Shown one piece after another: positions 17,758 to 25,247 of a DNA stretch of 43,539 nucleotides. The stretch comes from Siculibacillus lacustris (GTDB lineage: Bacteria; Pseudomonadota; Alphaproteobacteria; Rhizobiales; Ancalomicrobiaceae): contig NZ_SJFN01000017.1 of the NCBI RefSeq assembly GCF_004328075.1, forward strand, positions 49,186-92,724, in the 5' to 3' direction. How positions within the stretch are numbered: position 1 is the first letter of the stretch; every line of letters starts with the position of its first letter. A program made the position numbers and the translations under genes. The notes below the pieces were generated by a model that worked only from the letters and a program-made list of their open reading frames with translations, did not search any database and was not told where the DNA came from.

Positions 17758-18012
17758 GCGGGGGGCGGCCGCGCCGGTGATCCCACGGCGGAACCGCGAA
17801 GATCGCGGGCGCGACGGTCCGCGGTCACGCGGGACGGAGCCGGTGGACGGCGACGGTCGCTGCAACCCGGGTGCCCGATCCCGGGGCGGACGGCGAAAGT
17901 CCCGGCGATGCGGGGGGCCGGATCGCGGGCCGGCGGATCGAACCACGAGCGGTGCGGGGTAATCGTCACGGGGACTTGAGTTTTTCCGGGCTTGTCGTCA
18001 TTGAAGGCGCGA

Positions 18013-18102
18013 GGACGGATGGCCGAGTGGTTTAAGGCAGCGGTCTTGAAAACCGCCGTGGGGGCAACTCCACCGTGGGTTCGAATCCCACTCCGTCCGC
18101 CA
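18013..18102 (+). tRNA. tRNA-Ser (anticodon UGA)
   Basis: A complete class II tRNA of 90 nt. The acceptor stem is GGACGGA pairing with TCCGTCC, with discriminator G and encoded CCA at 18100-18102. The anticodon stem GCGGT/ACCGC closes the loop CTTGAAA, giving anticodon TGA, which reads serine UCN codons. The long variable arm GTGGGGGCAACTCCAC is typical of tRNA-Ser, and the T arm is GTGGG-TTCGAAT-CCCAC. No integrase or duplicated 3' end is visible nearby, so there is no sign that it has served as an integration site. Confidence 0.98.
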
Positions 18103-18188
18103 ACAAATCCTGGCAGCACATCGATGAATGGTGAGAGTCCCCGGCGAGCGCGCCGCGCCGGACTTTCGGTTGCGCGGTCGTGAGGGGA

Positions 18189-18217
18189 GGGCCGCGACGC
18201 GACGAGCGTCGCGGCCC
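18189..18217. terminator. Strong hairpin between tRNA-Ser and the PepSY gene
   Basis: A perfect 12-bp stem (GGGCCGCGACGC pairing with GCGTCGCGGCCC around GACGA) is followed on the + strand by GTTTCGTTCG. It lies just beyond the stop codon of the reverse-strand PepSY gene and about 85 nt after the tRNA, so it may end transcription from both sides. The T run is weak on both strands. Confidence 0.6.
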
Positions 18218-18228
18218 GTTTCGTTCGA

Positions 18229-19587
18229 TCAGCCGGCCCGGAGCCTGGCAACGGCGATGCTCGTGAGATCGAGCGTCAGGGCGACCAGGAGCGATGCGCC
18301 GACCAGCGGCATGACCACGCCGAGGATCACGACCACGGCGACGACGGCGAAGCCGACCCGGTCGTCGGGCAGCCGGCGCGGCGGGGCGAGCTTCCCCTTC
18401 GGCCGCCGCTTCCACCACATCGTCGCGCCGGAGACCGCGAGCAGGACGATCGCGACGCAGCCGGCGAGCATCACCAGTTGGTTGATCAGGCCGAATTCCT
18501 TGCCCATGTGGACGTTGGTCGACCATTCGAACAGCCGCCCGACCCCGCCGTAATCGGCGAATCGGACATCGACCAGGGGCTTGCCGCTGTACCGATCGAG
18601 GTGGATCAGCCGCTCGTCGGCGACCTTGGCCGGCCACACCGAGGCGGTGAACACCCCTTCGGGATCGTCGCCCGGCAGGTCGACGGCATAGCCGCGGTGG
18701 ATGCCGCTGGCGTCGAAGACGGCGACCGCGGCGTCGAGGCCGATCGACGTCCCCGTCGTCGGCGTCGACTTGACCATCGGGGCGTTCTCGAGCACCCAGC
18801 CGGTCTTCTCCAGCACGTCCTTGCTCGGCACCGTCGACTTCGGCACGTCGTCCCACATCACCGCCGGATAACCGACGCCGGCCCCGGTCGCCCATTCGTT
18901 GACGTGAGCGCCCCAAAATACCGACCACGGCAGGCCGGTGACGGCGAGGAACAGGATGACCACGGCGGCGAAGGCGCCGGTCACCGCATGGAGATCGCGC
19001 CAGAACACCCGCTGCCGCGGGATCCCGCGCACCGTGACGACGCCGCCGTCGCGACCGCGCGGCCACCACAGGAAGACCCCCGTCAGAACCAGGATGATCG
19101 CCCAGCCGGCGACCAGCTCGATGAGGCCGTTGGCGATTGGACCGAAGTACTCCAGGCTGTGGATCTTGCGGATCACCCACATCAGCTTCGCGCGGTCATC
19201 GGTCTGACCGAGCACCCGGCCGTCGTGGGGATCGATCCACAGCGAGGTCTTGACGCCCGCCGCGGTCTTGATGCCGACCTCCGCCGACGCGGTCGGCGAG
19301 GCCGGCGGCACATAGCGGATCGCCGTCCCCGGTTGGGCGGCGAGTGCCCTCTCGACGATCGCCGAAGGGGCCAGCGGCGGCGTGGCGGACTCCGCCACGA
19401 CGAGGGTCGAGCGGTGGACCACCGCTTCGATCTCGTTCTGGAACAGGTAGAGCGCGCCGGTGACGGCGAGCGAGATCATGAAGGGCAATACCATCAGGCC
19501 GGCGAAGAAATGCCAGCGCCAGAAGGCGCGATAGAGCACGGCGGTCGCCGGCCGCGATGCGGCGGCGTCGAAGGTCGTGTCGGTCAT
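18229..19587 (-). CDS. PepSY-associated membrane protein
   Basis: This 452-residue inner-membrane protein belongs to the PepSY-associated TM (PiuB-like) family. The N-terminal RAFWRWHFFAGLMVLPFMISLAVTG helix is followed by LYLFQNEIEAVVHR. A PepSY-type periplasmic segment carries WIDPHDGRVLGQTDD, then KLMWVIRKIHSLEYFG, AGWAIILVLTGVFLWWPRG, WRDLHAVTGAF, a long periplasmic loop with a second PepSY-like repeat (LDRYSGKPLVDVRFADYG), NVHMGKEFGLINQLV, and VSGATMWWKRRPKG near the end. About four to five transmembrane helices carry conserved histidines. Relatives act in ferric-siderophore reduction or in heme or copper handling; the exact substrate is not shown. The ATG at 19585-19587 places the first helix correctly. 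A small Cys-rich protein gene lies 80 nt upstream on the same strand, probably in the same operon. No TonB-dependent receptor is in the window. Confidence 0.88.
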   Translation of the reverse strand: MTDTTFDAAASRPATAVLYRAFWRWHFFAGLMVLPFMISLAVTGALYLFQNEIEAVVHRSTLVVAESATPPLAPSAIVERALAAQPGTAIRYVPPASPTASAEVGIKTAAGVKTSLWIDPHDGRVLGQTDDRAKLMWVIRKIHSLEYFGPIANGLIELVAGWAIILVLTGVFLWWPRGRDGGVVTVRGIPRQRVFWRDLHAVTGAFAAVVILFLAVTGLPWSVFWGAHVNEWATGAGVGYPAVMWDDVPKSTVPSKDVLEKTGWVLENAPMVKSTPTTGTSIGLDAAVAVFDASGIHRGYAVDLPGDDPEGVFTASVWPAKVADERLIHLDRYSGKPLVDVRFADYGGVGRLFEWSTNVHMGKEFGLINQLVMLAGCVAIVLLAVSGATMWWKRRPKGKLAPPRRLPDDRVGFAVVAVVVILGVVMPLVGASLLVALTLDLTSIAVARLRAG

Positions 19588-19667
19588 GGAAGCTCTCTTC
19601 GATCTGTCGGGTCGGCACGGCGATGCGGCACGAAACCCGAGGGGACGGTTCACGGTCGAGAAGCGCG

Positions 19668-20081
19668 TCAGATCGACAGAGCGGGCGGCGCGCGGGCGCC
19701 GAAGACATGGGGCGGCCGATGGACCGGTCCGCGGTGGTCGAGCCGCGCACCGATGCGATGCGTCGCCGAATCGGACGTGCGGCCGAGGGTCGGCGGCTCG
19801 GGCAGGGTCGCGAGCCCGAGGCCCCCGCCCATCGCACAGCCGAGTACGCAGCAGAGGTCGGAACCGTCGTGGCGATCGCGCGACGGTGCGTCCGGTGCGA
19901 CCGTCGTCGAACCGTCGTGGGAACACACCACCGCGAGGAGGCGATCGAGATCGCCGTCGTCGCCACCGCGCACCGGCCCGACGCCGGCGACCAGCGATTG
20001 GACGAGGAACAGCACCGCCGCGAGGACGGCGACGACCGTCCGTGGTCTCTGTCTCGATCCGGATCGTCGCGTTGCCCTCAT
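19668..20081 (-). CDS. Small exported Cys/His-rich protein, DUF2946-like
   Basis: This 137-residue protein has an Arg-rich N-terminus, one hydrophobic helix (TVVAVLAAVLFLVQSLVAGV, about 15-34) acting as signal or anchor, then a region with C53 in VVCSHDG and the cluster HDGSDLCCVLGCAMGG (about 71-86). It ends with a Pro/Arg-rich tail, ARAPPALSI. This layout resembles DUF2946-type proteins that often sit beside PepSY and TonB-receptor genes and are thought to handle a metal. That assignment is tentative because the similarity is in layout rather than in a long motif. The gene lies 80 nt upstream of the PepSY gene in the same direction. No good ribosome-binding site precedes the ATG. Confidence 0.5.
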   Translation of the reverse strand: MRATRRSGSRQRPRTVVAVLAAVLFLVQSLVAGVGPVRGGDDGDLDRLLAVVCSHDGSTTVAPDAPSRDRHDGSDLCCVLGCAMGGGLGLATLPEPPTLGRTSDSATHRIGARLDHRGPVHRPPHVFGARAPPALSI

Positions 20082-20329
20082 GGGCGAAGGCTAGCGATCG
20101 CCACGCCTCCGGTCAAACACGTAGCGACGCCGGCGCGCACCGAACCGATCGCCGGTCCCACACCGGCCGAAGAGGGTGCACCCGCCGAGCCCTCCGGTCA
20201 CGGGCGATCGCATCGACGTCCTGACCGTGGGCATGGCGATCACCGCGGCCTGCGGCAATCACATGAACCCGCCGCTGTCCTGTGCGGACCCGGCGGCGAT
20301 CGGATCGGTCGAGGTCCTGGCCGGCGTCA
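20082..20329. other. Gap without a recognisable gene
   Basis: This stretch lies between the start of the Cys-rich gene and the chemoreceptor remnant. Open frames here give no family I recognise. It may hold decayed sequence from the lost front part of the chemoreceptor gene or a promoter for the reverse-strand pair, but no motif supports either. Confidence 0.3.
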
Positions 20330-20510
20330 CGCCGTTTGATCAAGGATGCGACGGGGCAGGCGGCCGTCAAGGCCGACAAGGACTACCTGTTGCAGACCTA
20401 ACCTCCGCGACCTCGGCCCGAACAACATGCCGATGCTCAAGGATCTGAACATTCCGATCCGGGTGAGAGGAAAGCGCTGGGGCGTATTCCGCACCGTCTA
20501 TGCCATCTGA
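20330..20510 (+). pseudogene. Remnant of a chemoreceptor C-terminal sensor domain, frameshifted
   Basis: The forward frame reads RRLIKDATGQAA, then KDYLLQT, and hits TAA at 20399-20401. Dropping one A from the run at 20400-20401 restores YLRDLGPNNMPMLKDLNIPI and then VRGKRWGVFRTVYAI before a TGA at 20508-20510. This ending resembles the C-terminal domain found after the signalling domain in many alphaproteobacterial chemoreceptors, which typically read FLLQTYRRDMG, MKDLSVPI and GRHWGxLRLAY. Only about 60 codons survive. The rest of the gene is not upstream, so this is the tail of a deleted receptor. A good terminator follows 39 nt later. An intact receptor lies 1.6 kb downstream but lacks this tail domain. 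Confidence 0.7.
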
Positions 20511-20548
20511 TCAGGCGTTCGACCCCTGGACGACGATCGTCGACAAAT

Positions 20549-20582
20549 CGCCCGCTCCCGACACCGGGGCGGGCGGTTTTTT
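20549..20582 (+). terminator. Rho-independent terminator after the chemoreceptor remnant
   Basis: A GC-rich hairpin (CGCCCGCTCCCG, loop ACA, CGGGGCGGGCG with one bulge) is followed directly by GTTTTTT. It is the most canonical terminator in the window and probably served the lost chemoreceptor gene. Confidence 0.85.
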
Positions 20583-20724
20583 GTGTCGACGTCGACGAAG
20601 CCCATGACGCCTCCAGGGACAAGCAATTCTGCGGCCGATCGCAGAGCCGGCGCCCCGCTTTGCCAGCTTTGGATATTCTTCCCAAGGACACGGCGATAGG
20701 CAAGTCGTTTCAGGAGGTGATACG

Positions 20725-20817
20725 TTGGGCTTGCTACTCCGGCCTGATTACTCGAGGTGGCATTTTTCTTTTTTGTATATCTCTAGTTACACGACACGTG
20801 GGCACGACTTCAAATGA
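20725..20817 (+). CDS. Possible 30-residue leader peptide coupled to the AraC-family gene
   Basis: A TTG codon at 20725 is preceded by AGGAGGTGA (20712-20720), a perfect complement of the 16S rRNA anti-Shine-Dalgarno sequence, at usable spacing. The frame runs 30 codons (LGLLLRPDYSRWHF...) through an unusually T-rich stretch and ends in TGA at 20815-20817. That stop overlaps the ATG of the AraC-family gene in an ATGA. The regulator's own ATG has no Shine-Dalgarno sequence, which fits translational coupling. The peptide matches no known family to my eye, and the arrangement could be fortuitous. Confidence 0.35.
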   Translation: MGLLLRPDYSRWHFSFLYISSYTTRGHDFK

Positions 20818-21836
20818 ATCCGGAAGGTCGACATTCAACGTTCAGCATGGAACTCGCCACTCTCCAGGGTTCAAACGTTTTGGATGTGGAGACGGTGGAA
20901 GACTCGATGGACTTGAAGCCAGCGGAAGGCCGATCGGGCATCGACTGGACGCCGATTGCGCATGGCGCCCGCAGCACCTTCGCCGTGGTACATTTGGGAC
21001 CCCTGCGGTTGCTCGGGGCCAATCTGCCGCCGAGCCTGTTCGAGGGAACCATTCGAGAGGCCCGGTATACGGTCTGGCTCGGCATGGAAGACCCCCATCG
21101 ATCGGTGGTCAACGGAATGCCGCTGCCCGACGCGGCTCTGGTTCTGGGCGGCCCCGGGTCGCGGTGCCAATCCTATTGGCCGATCGATGCCAAACCGGCC
21201 CAGGCCGCGGCCGCGCTGTTCATTCCCGCCGAACTCCGTCCGGCCGGGTGGCCCGACGCCGCGCCGCTGCTCACGGTGCACCTCGTCGACCCCGCGGGAC
21301 TGCAGCGGCTGCGGCAACATCTGCGGGCGACGATCCGCCTCGCATCCGCGCAGCCCGAGCGGTTCGCAGCCGACGGCGACCGGCGGGCGATGGGCGCCGA
21401 GGTCGTCGCGCGGGTGGCGAACCTCCTGGCGACCGCGACCGTCCAAACCCAGGCGAAGCCGGGGTTCTCGCGGGCCTGTATCGAGATGCTCGACCAGATC
21501 GACCGGTTCATCGTGAAGCGACTGGATCGGCCGATCCTGCTCGGCGACGTCGCCGACGCGTTGCGGGTGGCGCCGCGCACCGTGCACAACATCATGAAAC
21601 TGACCCGTGGCATGACGTTGCAGACCTATGTGACGATCTTCCGGATGCGCTCGGCCCGGCGCCACCTGTTGCGCACCGAAGACTGCGATCTGGTCAAACA
21701 GGCCGCGCTGCGGCACGGCTTCGTGCACCTCGGACGCTTCGCGCAGGCCTATGCGCGTTTCTTCGGCGAGACGCCTTCGACCACCCTGGCGCGCCGTCGG
21801 GTCGAAGGCAACAAAGCAGAAAACGCCGGGAGTTAA
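20814..21836 (+). CDS. AraC-family transcriptional regulator
   Basis: This 340-residue protein has a poorly conserved N-terminal sensing region (about 1-220) and a C-terminal AraC-type double helix-turn-helix (about 228-330). The second part shows LLGDVADALRVAPRTVHNIMKLTRGMTLQTYV, with the first recognition helix, then FRMRSARRHLLR and VKQAALRHGFVHLGRFAQAYARFFGETPS, the classic second half and terminal signature. The N-terminal region TVEDSMDL, WTPIAHGARSTF and VVHLGPLRLLGA resembles regulators in which this part binds a small ligand. The start at 20814 lacks a ribosome-binding site; a Met at residue 12 (20847) and another at residue 32 (20907, with a GGAAG upstream) are alternatives. It lies upstream of an intact chemoreceptor on the same strand, but 315 nt and a hairpin separate them. 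The target is unknown. Confidence 0.88.
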   Translation: MNPEGRHSTFSMELATLQGSNVLDVETVEDSMDLKPAEGRSGIDWTPIAHGARSTFAVVHLGPLRLLGANLPPSLFEGTIREARYTVWLGMEDPHRSVVNGMPLPDAALVLGGPGSRCQSYWPIDAKPAQAAAALFIPAELRPAGWPDAAPLLTVHLVDPAGLQRLRQHLRATIRLASAQPERFAADGDRRAMGAEVVARVANLLATATVQTQAKPGFSRACIEMLDQIDRFIVKRLDRPILLGDVADALRVAPRTVHNIMKLTRGMTLQTYVTIFRMRSARRHLLRTEDCDLVKQAALRHGFVHLGRFAQAYARFFGETPSTTLARRRVEGNKAENAGS

Positions 21837-22151
21837 GTTTATCCAAATCCGGCAAGCCTTACCCTGGGGCATCGTTCCGGTCGACGCGCGGTTCGCATAT
21901 AGTCACACGATTTCAATGAGATATAGGAAGTGCCGGGCCCGAATGCGGACCCGGTGACCTCTCGCTCGTAACAGACTGTTAAGCACCGGATGGGACCGTT
22001 CATCGAGACGTTCCGCGTTGAAGAAGTTTTTTGTTCCTGGAAACACTTCGAAGAGGCCGAACAGACTGGAATGTCGGCGCTCGTCGCCGACGATTTCATC
22101 GGGTCGCTCCGTTTCGACGGAAGATCCACTGAATTGAGATGGGGGGACTCC
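21837..22151. other. Gap between AraC-family and chemoreceptor genes, relatively AT-rich
   Basis: No gene is recognised in this stretch. It contains the hairpin at 21933-21954 and is richer in A and T than its surroundings. An in-frame extension of the receptor back to 21990 is open but shows no conserved sequence. The stretch probably holds the receptor promoter; no sigma-28 type motif was clear. Confidence 0.5.
21933..21954. terminator. Hairpin downstream of the AraC-family gene
   Basis: CCGGGCCCG pairs with CGGACCCGG around the loop AATG, giving an 8-bp stem with one internal mismatch. It lies 97 nt after the AraC-family stop. No T run follows, so a terminator role is only suggested. Confidence 0.35.
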
Positions 22152-24161
22152 ATGGTATTCTTCGACAATCTGCGCATCGCCCGCAAACTCATGCTCGGTT
22201 TTTCGCTGGTGATCGTCGTTCTGATCGGCGTCGGCCTCATGTCGCTGCGCGCCTTCGATCGCACCTCGGACACCTTCGACGCCTACGTGCGGACGGCGGA
22301 TGCCGAGACGATGGCGCTCAAACTCTACGGCAATTTCCTCGAATACCGCCGCGCCGCGCGGGAGGCGATCTACACCGAACTCCCCGACACCACCGCCGCG
22401 GTCAAGGACCGCGCGACCTTGTTCCGGCACGACGTCGGGGCCGGCACCGAGCGACTGACCGACCCGGCGCATCGGACGATCCTGGCCACGGCCACCGAGA
22501 GTTTCGAAGACTACGACCGCGAGTTGACCCGGATCATCGCTCTGAAGGCCGAAGCGCGGCGGTTGCTGCACGACGTGCTCGAACCGACCGGCAGCCAGTT
22601 GCGGGTCGACGTCGACGGCTTCCTCGCCGACGAGCGCTTCGCCGCCCCGGCCCGCGACGCGCTGGTCGTCGCGCTGGCCGATCTGCAGCAGGTGCGGATT
22701 CTCGCCTCCAAGGTCCTCGTCCAGCGCACGCCGGACAGTCTGGCGGAGGTTCGCCGGGTGATCGAGCGGACCGGCCGTGATCTCGACCGGGTCGTGGCGA
22801 GCACGCCGAACGGCGAGGCCCACCGCGCCGCGGAAGGACTGAAGGTCGGCTTCGGCCGTTACGTCACCGCCTTCGAGAAGTCGATTGAGATCGATGTCGA
22901 GATCACCGACAAGGTCGCGCCGGCGATGCGCCGGAAAGTCGAGAAGCTGACGAACGCCGTCGAAGAGCTGTTGAAGCGGCTCGACGCGGACGAAGCGACC
23001 GTCGCCAAGGACGCCGCGACGGAGATGACGGGGAGCCGGCGGCTGCTGTGGATCGGCACGATCGGCGGCACGCTCCTGTCGCTGGTGCTCGCGCTGCTGC
23101 TCGGACGGTTCATCTCGCGGCCGATCGTCGACACCACCGCGACCATGCGGCGGATCGCCGGCGGCGACACCGCCACCGTGGTCGAGGGCGTCGCCCGCAC
23201 CGACGAGATCGGCGAGATGGCCAAGACCCTCGAGGTGTTCAAGACCTCGCTGGCCGAGACCGAACGGATGCGCGCGGAGCAGGAGCGCGCCAAGGCGGAA
23301 GCCGAGCGCGATCGGCGGACCGCGATGCATCGCCTGGCGGATGCCTTCGAGGCGGCGGTCGGCGACATCGTCCAGAGCGTCGTCAGCGCCTCCGCCCAGT
23401 TGCAGGGCGCGGCCCAGACCATGTCGGCCTCGGCCGAAGAGGTCTCGGCGCAGTCGGGGTCGGTCGCCGCGGCGTCGGAAGAGGCCTCGACCAACGTCGA
23501 GACGGTGGCCTCGGCGGCCGAGGAACTGACCTCGTCGATCGCCGAGATCAAGCGGCAGGTCGACGAATCGGCCCAGGTCGCGGGCCGCGCCACCCAGGAG
23601 ACGGCGCAGACCGCCGGCAAGATCCGCACCCTCGCGACCGCGGCGTCGCGGATCGGACAGGTGGTCGATCTGATCAACAGCATCGCCGGGCAGACCAACC
23701 TGCTGGCGCTGAACGCCACCATCGAAGCGGCGCGGGCCGGGGACGCCGGCCGCGGCTTCGCGGTGGTCGCGGCGGAGGTCAAGCAACTGGCCGACCAGAC
23801 CGCCCGGGCGACGTCGGAAATCGGCACCCAGATCGCCGACATCCAGGCCTCGACCAGCGAATCGGTCACCGCCATCGGCGGCATCAGCGAGGTCATCCAA
23901 CGCCTCGATCAGATCGCCGCGTCGATCTCCGCCTCGGTCGAGCAGCAGGGCTTCGCGACCCGGGAGATCGCCCGCAACGTCACCGAGGCGTCGGCCGGGA
24001 CCCATCAGGTCTCGGAGAACATCGTCGGGATCACCCAGGCGGCCTCCGACTCCTCCGCCGCGGCGAGCCAGGTCCTCGCCGCCGCCCGCGACCTGAACCA
24101 ACAGTCCGGCCGTCTGCGGTCGGAAATGTCGGAGTTCCTGCGGACGGTCCGCGCCGGCTGA
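22152..24161 (+). CDS. Methyl-accepting chemotaxis protein
   Basis: This 669-residue chemoreceptor signals to CheA/CheW. TM1 is about residues 13-33 ([20 protein letters not shown]). A periplasmic helical sensor domain of about 265 residues follows, then TM2 (about 298-320, [21 protein letters not shown]), a HAMP linker (about 321-373, with [17 protein letters not shown]), and a long coiled coil. The conserved hairpin tip at about 500-560 reads [27 protein letters not shown] in the DNA's frame in two adjoining blocks, followed by [22 protein letters not shown]. The C-terminus ends soon after the second coiled coil, without a CheB/CheR-binding pentapeptide. The start at 22152 is chosen for the G-rich ribosome-binding stretch GGGGGG about 6 nt upstream and for the N-terminal position of TM1. 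The ligand is unknown. A degenerate EAL-like gene follows in the same direction. Confidence 0.95.
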   Translation: MVFFDNLRIARKLMLGFSLVIVVLIGVGLMSLRAFDRTSDTFDAYVRTADAETMALKLYGNFLEYRRAAREAIYTELPDTTAAVKDRATLFRHDVGAGTERLTDPAHRTILATATESFEDYDRELTRIIALKAEARRLLHDVLEPTGSQLRVDVDGFLADERFAAPARDALVVALADLQQVRILASKVLVQRTPDSLAEVRRVIERTGRDLDRVVASTPNGEAHRAAEGLKVGFGRYVTAFEKSIEIDVEITDKVAPAMRRKVEKLTNAVEELLKRLDADEATVAKDAATEMTGSRRLLWIGTIGGTLLSLVLALLLGRFISRPIVDTTATMRRIAGGDTATVVEGVARTDEIGEMAKTLEVFKTSLAETERMRAEQERAKAEAERDRRTAMHRLADAFEAAVGDIVQSVVSASAQLQGAAQTMSASAEEVSAQSGSVAAASEEASTNVETVASAAEELTSSIAEIKRQVDESAQVAGRATQETAQTAGKIRTLATAASRIGQVVDLINSIAGQTNLLALNATIEAARAGDAGRGFAVVAAEVKQLADQTARATSEIGTQIADIQASTSESVTAIGGISEVIQRLDQIAASISASVEQQGFATREIARNVTEASAGTHQVSENIVGITQAASDSSAAASQVLAAARDLNQQSGRLRSEMSEFLRTVRAG

Positions 24162-24189
24162 GCCGGGACCCGCACCGTTCCCCATCGAA

Positions 24190-24233
24190 GGCCTCCCGCT
24201 GCGCGCCGAAGATCGAACGATCGGCGGGAGGCC
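24190..24233 (+). terminator. Hairpin after the chemoreceptor gene
   Basis: GGCCTCCCGC pairs perfectly over 10 bp with GCGGGAGGCC; the 24-nt inner loop can form a further CCGA/TCGG pairing. It begins 29 nt after the receptor stop and precedes the EAL-like gene's ribosome-binding site. No T run follows, so it may be a terminator or a partial attenuator. Confidence 0.5.
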
Positions 24234-24268
24234 GCTCGCGCCCCTTTCCCTGCCCGAGGGCCACGACG

Positions 24269-25186
24269 ATGTCGCATCCGACGACCTTCCCCCATGCGCA
24301 CCCGTCCCACCGGGCACCGGCCGCCCATGCCGCGGATCGGCTGCCGTCGCCACGGCCCCGCTGGATGCCGCGGTACGCCATCGACACGGGGGTCCTGGTC
24401 GGTGCCGAATGCCACGTCGCGGCGCCGCGCCGAGGGACGGCCGGAACGGGGCGATCGAGCGGGCATCCGGGCACCGCCCTGACCCGCCTGGCGCTGGATG
24501 CCGCCATGGGGCTCGCCGACGAACTGTTGCTCCGCCGTCACCCCTTGCCGCTGTCGGTGGCGATGTCGTGCAGCGATCTCGCGGATCCGACCCTGGTGGC
24601 GCAGCTGCGCAACTGGAGCATCGCGCACGGCGGGGCCCATCGCCTGCTGGGGCTGGAGATCGACGTCGCCGGCTTTCATCGCCACCCGCCGGCGGAATGG
24701 GCGCAGTTCGCGCGCCTCGGCTATGAGGTCACCCTGTGCCGTGCGACCACCATCGGCGCGGAAGCGCGGGCGCTCGGGGTCTCGCGTCTGGCGTTTCCGC
24801 CGAGCCTGATCCGGCGGGCGACGCGCGATCCCCGTGCGGCGACGGTGCTCGCGGGCTTTGCCGAACGCGCCCACGCCGAGAACCTGGAAGCGGTGGTCAA
24901 AGGGCTCGGCGCCGAGCCGAGCCGTCTCCTGCGCGATCTCGTCGTCGCCGGGTCGTGGCAGTACGCCGCCGAGGTCGGCTCGGTCGATGCGGAGGGCCTG
25001 TGCGTCCTGGCCTGCGACCACGCCGGACGACGTGTGCCACGCCGGCGGCCCCTCGACGCCATCGTCGCGACCTGGGACGGGTTGGACCTGACCTGGGCCG
25101 ATGCACGGGCACCGGCCGAGGAGGATCGCGCCGCGCGGACCGCGTCGGCGTCGCTGCGCCGGTCGTCGTCGGCGTCCTTCGGCTAG
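24269..25186 (+). CDS. EAL-like domain protein lacking catalytic residues
   Basis: This 305-residue protein has a histidine- and proline-rich N-terminus (about 1-30) followed by a region that follows the order of an EAL cyclic-di-GMP phosphodiesterase without its active site. RYAIDTGVLVGAECHV (35-50) stands where the EAL motif belongs, giving E47-C-H. LSVAMSCSDLADPTLV (95-110) replaces VNxS with serine for asparagine. LLGLEIDVAGF matches the LEIxE strand. TLCRATT (155-161) replaces DDFG. The LKID lysine is missing in RLAFPPSLIRR. EAVVKGLGAE (207-216) replaces EGVE. Hence binding or protein-interaction roles are possible but hydrolysis is not expected. The ATG has a GAGGG ribosome-binding site 8 nt upstream. 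It follows a chemoreceptor after a hairpin. The fold call is from pattern only. Confidence 0.55.
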   Translation: MSHPTTFPHAHPSHRAPAAHAADRLPSPRPRWMPRYAIDTGVLVGAECHVAAPRRGTAGTGRSSGHPGTALTRLALDAAMGLADELLLRRHPLPLSVAMSCSDLADPTLVAQLRNWSIAHGGAHRLLGLEIDVAGFHRHPPAEWAQFARLGYEVTLCRATTIGAEARALGVSRLAFPPSLIRRATRDPRAATVLAGFAERAHAENLEAVVKGLGAEPSRLLRDLVVAGSWQYAAEVGSVDAEGLCVLACDHAGRRVPRRRPLDAIVATWDGLDLTWADARAPAEEDRAARTASASLRRSSSASFG

Positions 25187-25247
25187 AGCCTGTTCCGATC
25201 GCGTCGAATCGACCCGATCGACGAGAACTCGGTCCGGGAAACGCCGG

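Noticed and set aside
18013-18102. tRNA-Ser as an integration site for a mobile island
   Set aside because: No integrase, no second copy of the tRNA 3' end, and no change of composition beyond it except the short patch near 20700.
17421-18251. Upstream extension of the HerA-like gene to 18251
   Set aside because: The extension would read through the antisense strand of tRNA-Ser and is low-complexity; the conserved protein begins at MKVGIDLG.
20660-21919. A 419-codon forward frame overlapping the AraC-family gene
   Set aside because: It is in another frame from the gene that carries the double helix-turn-helix and has no domain of its own.
21990-22151. N-terminal extension of the chemoreceptor to 21990
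   Set aside because: It would put 54 poorly conserved residues before TM1, while a G-rich ribosome-binding site directly precedes the ATG at 22152.
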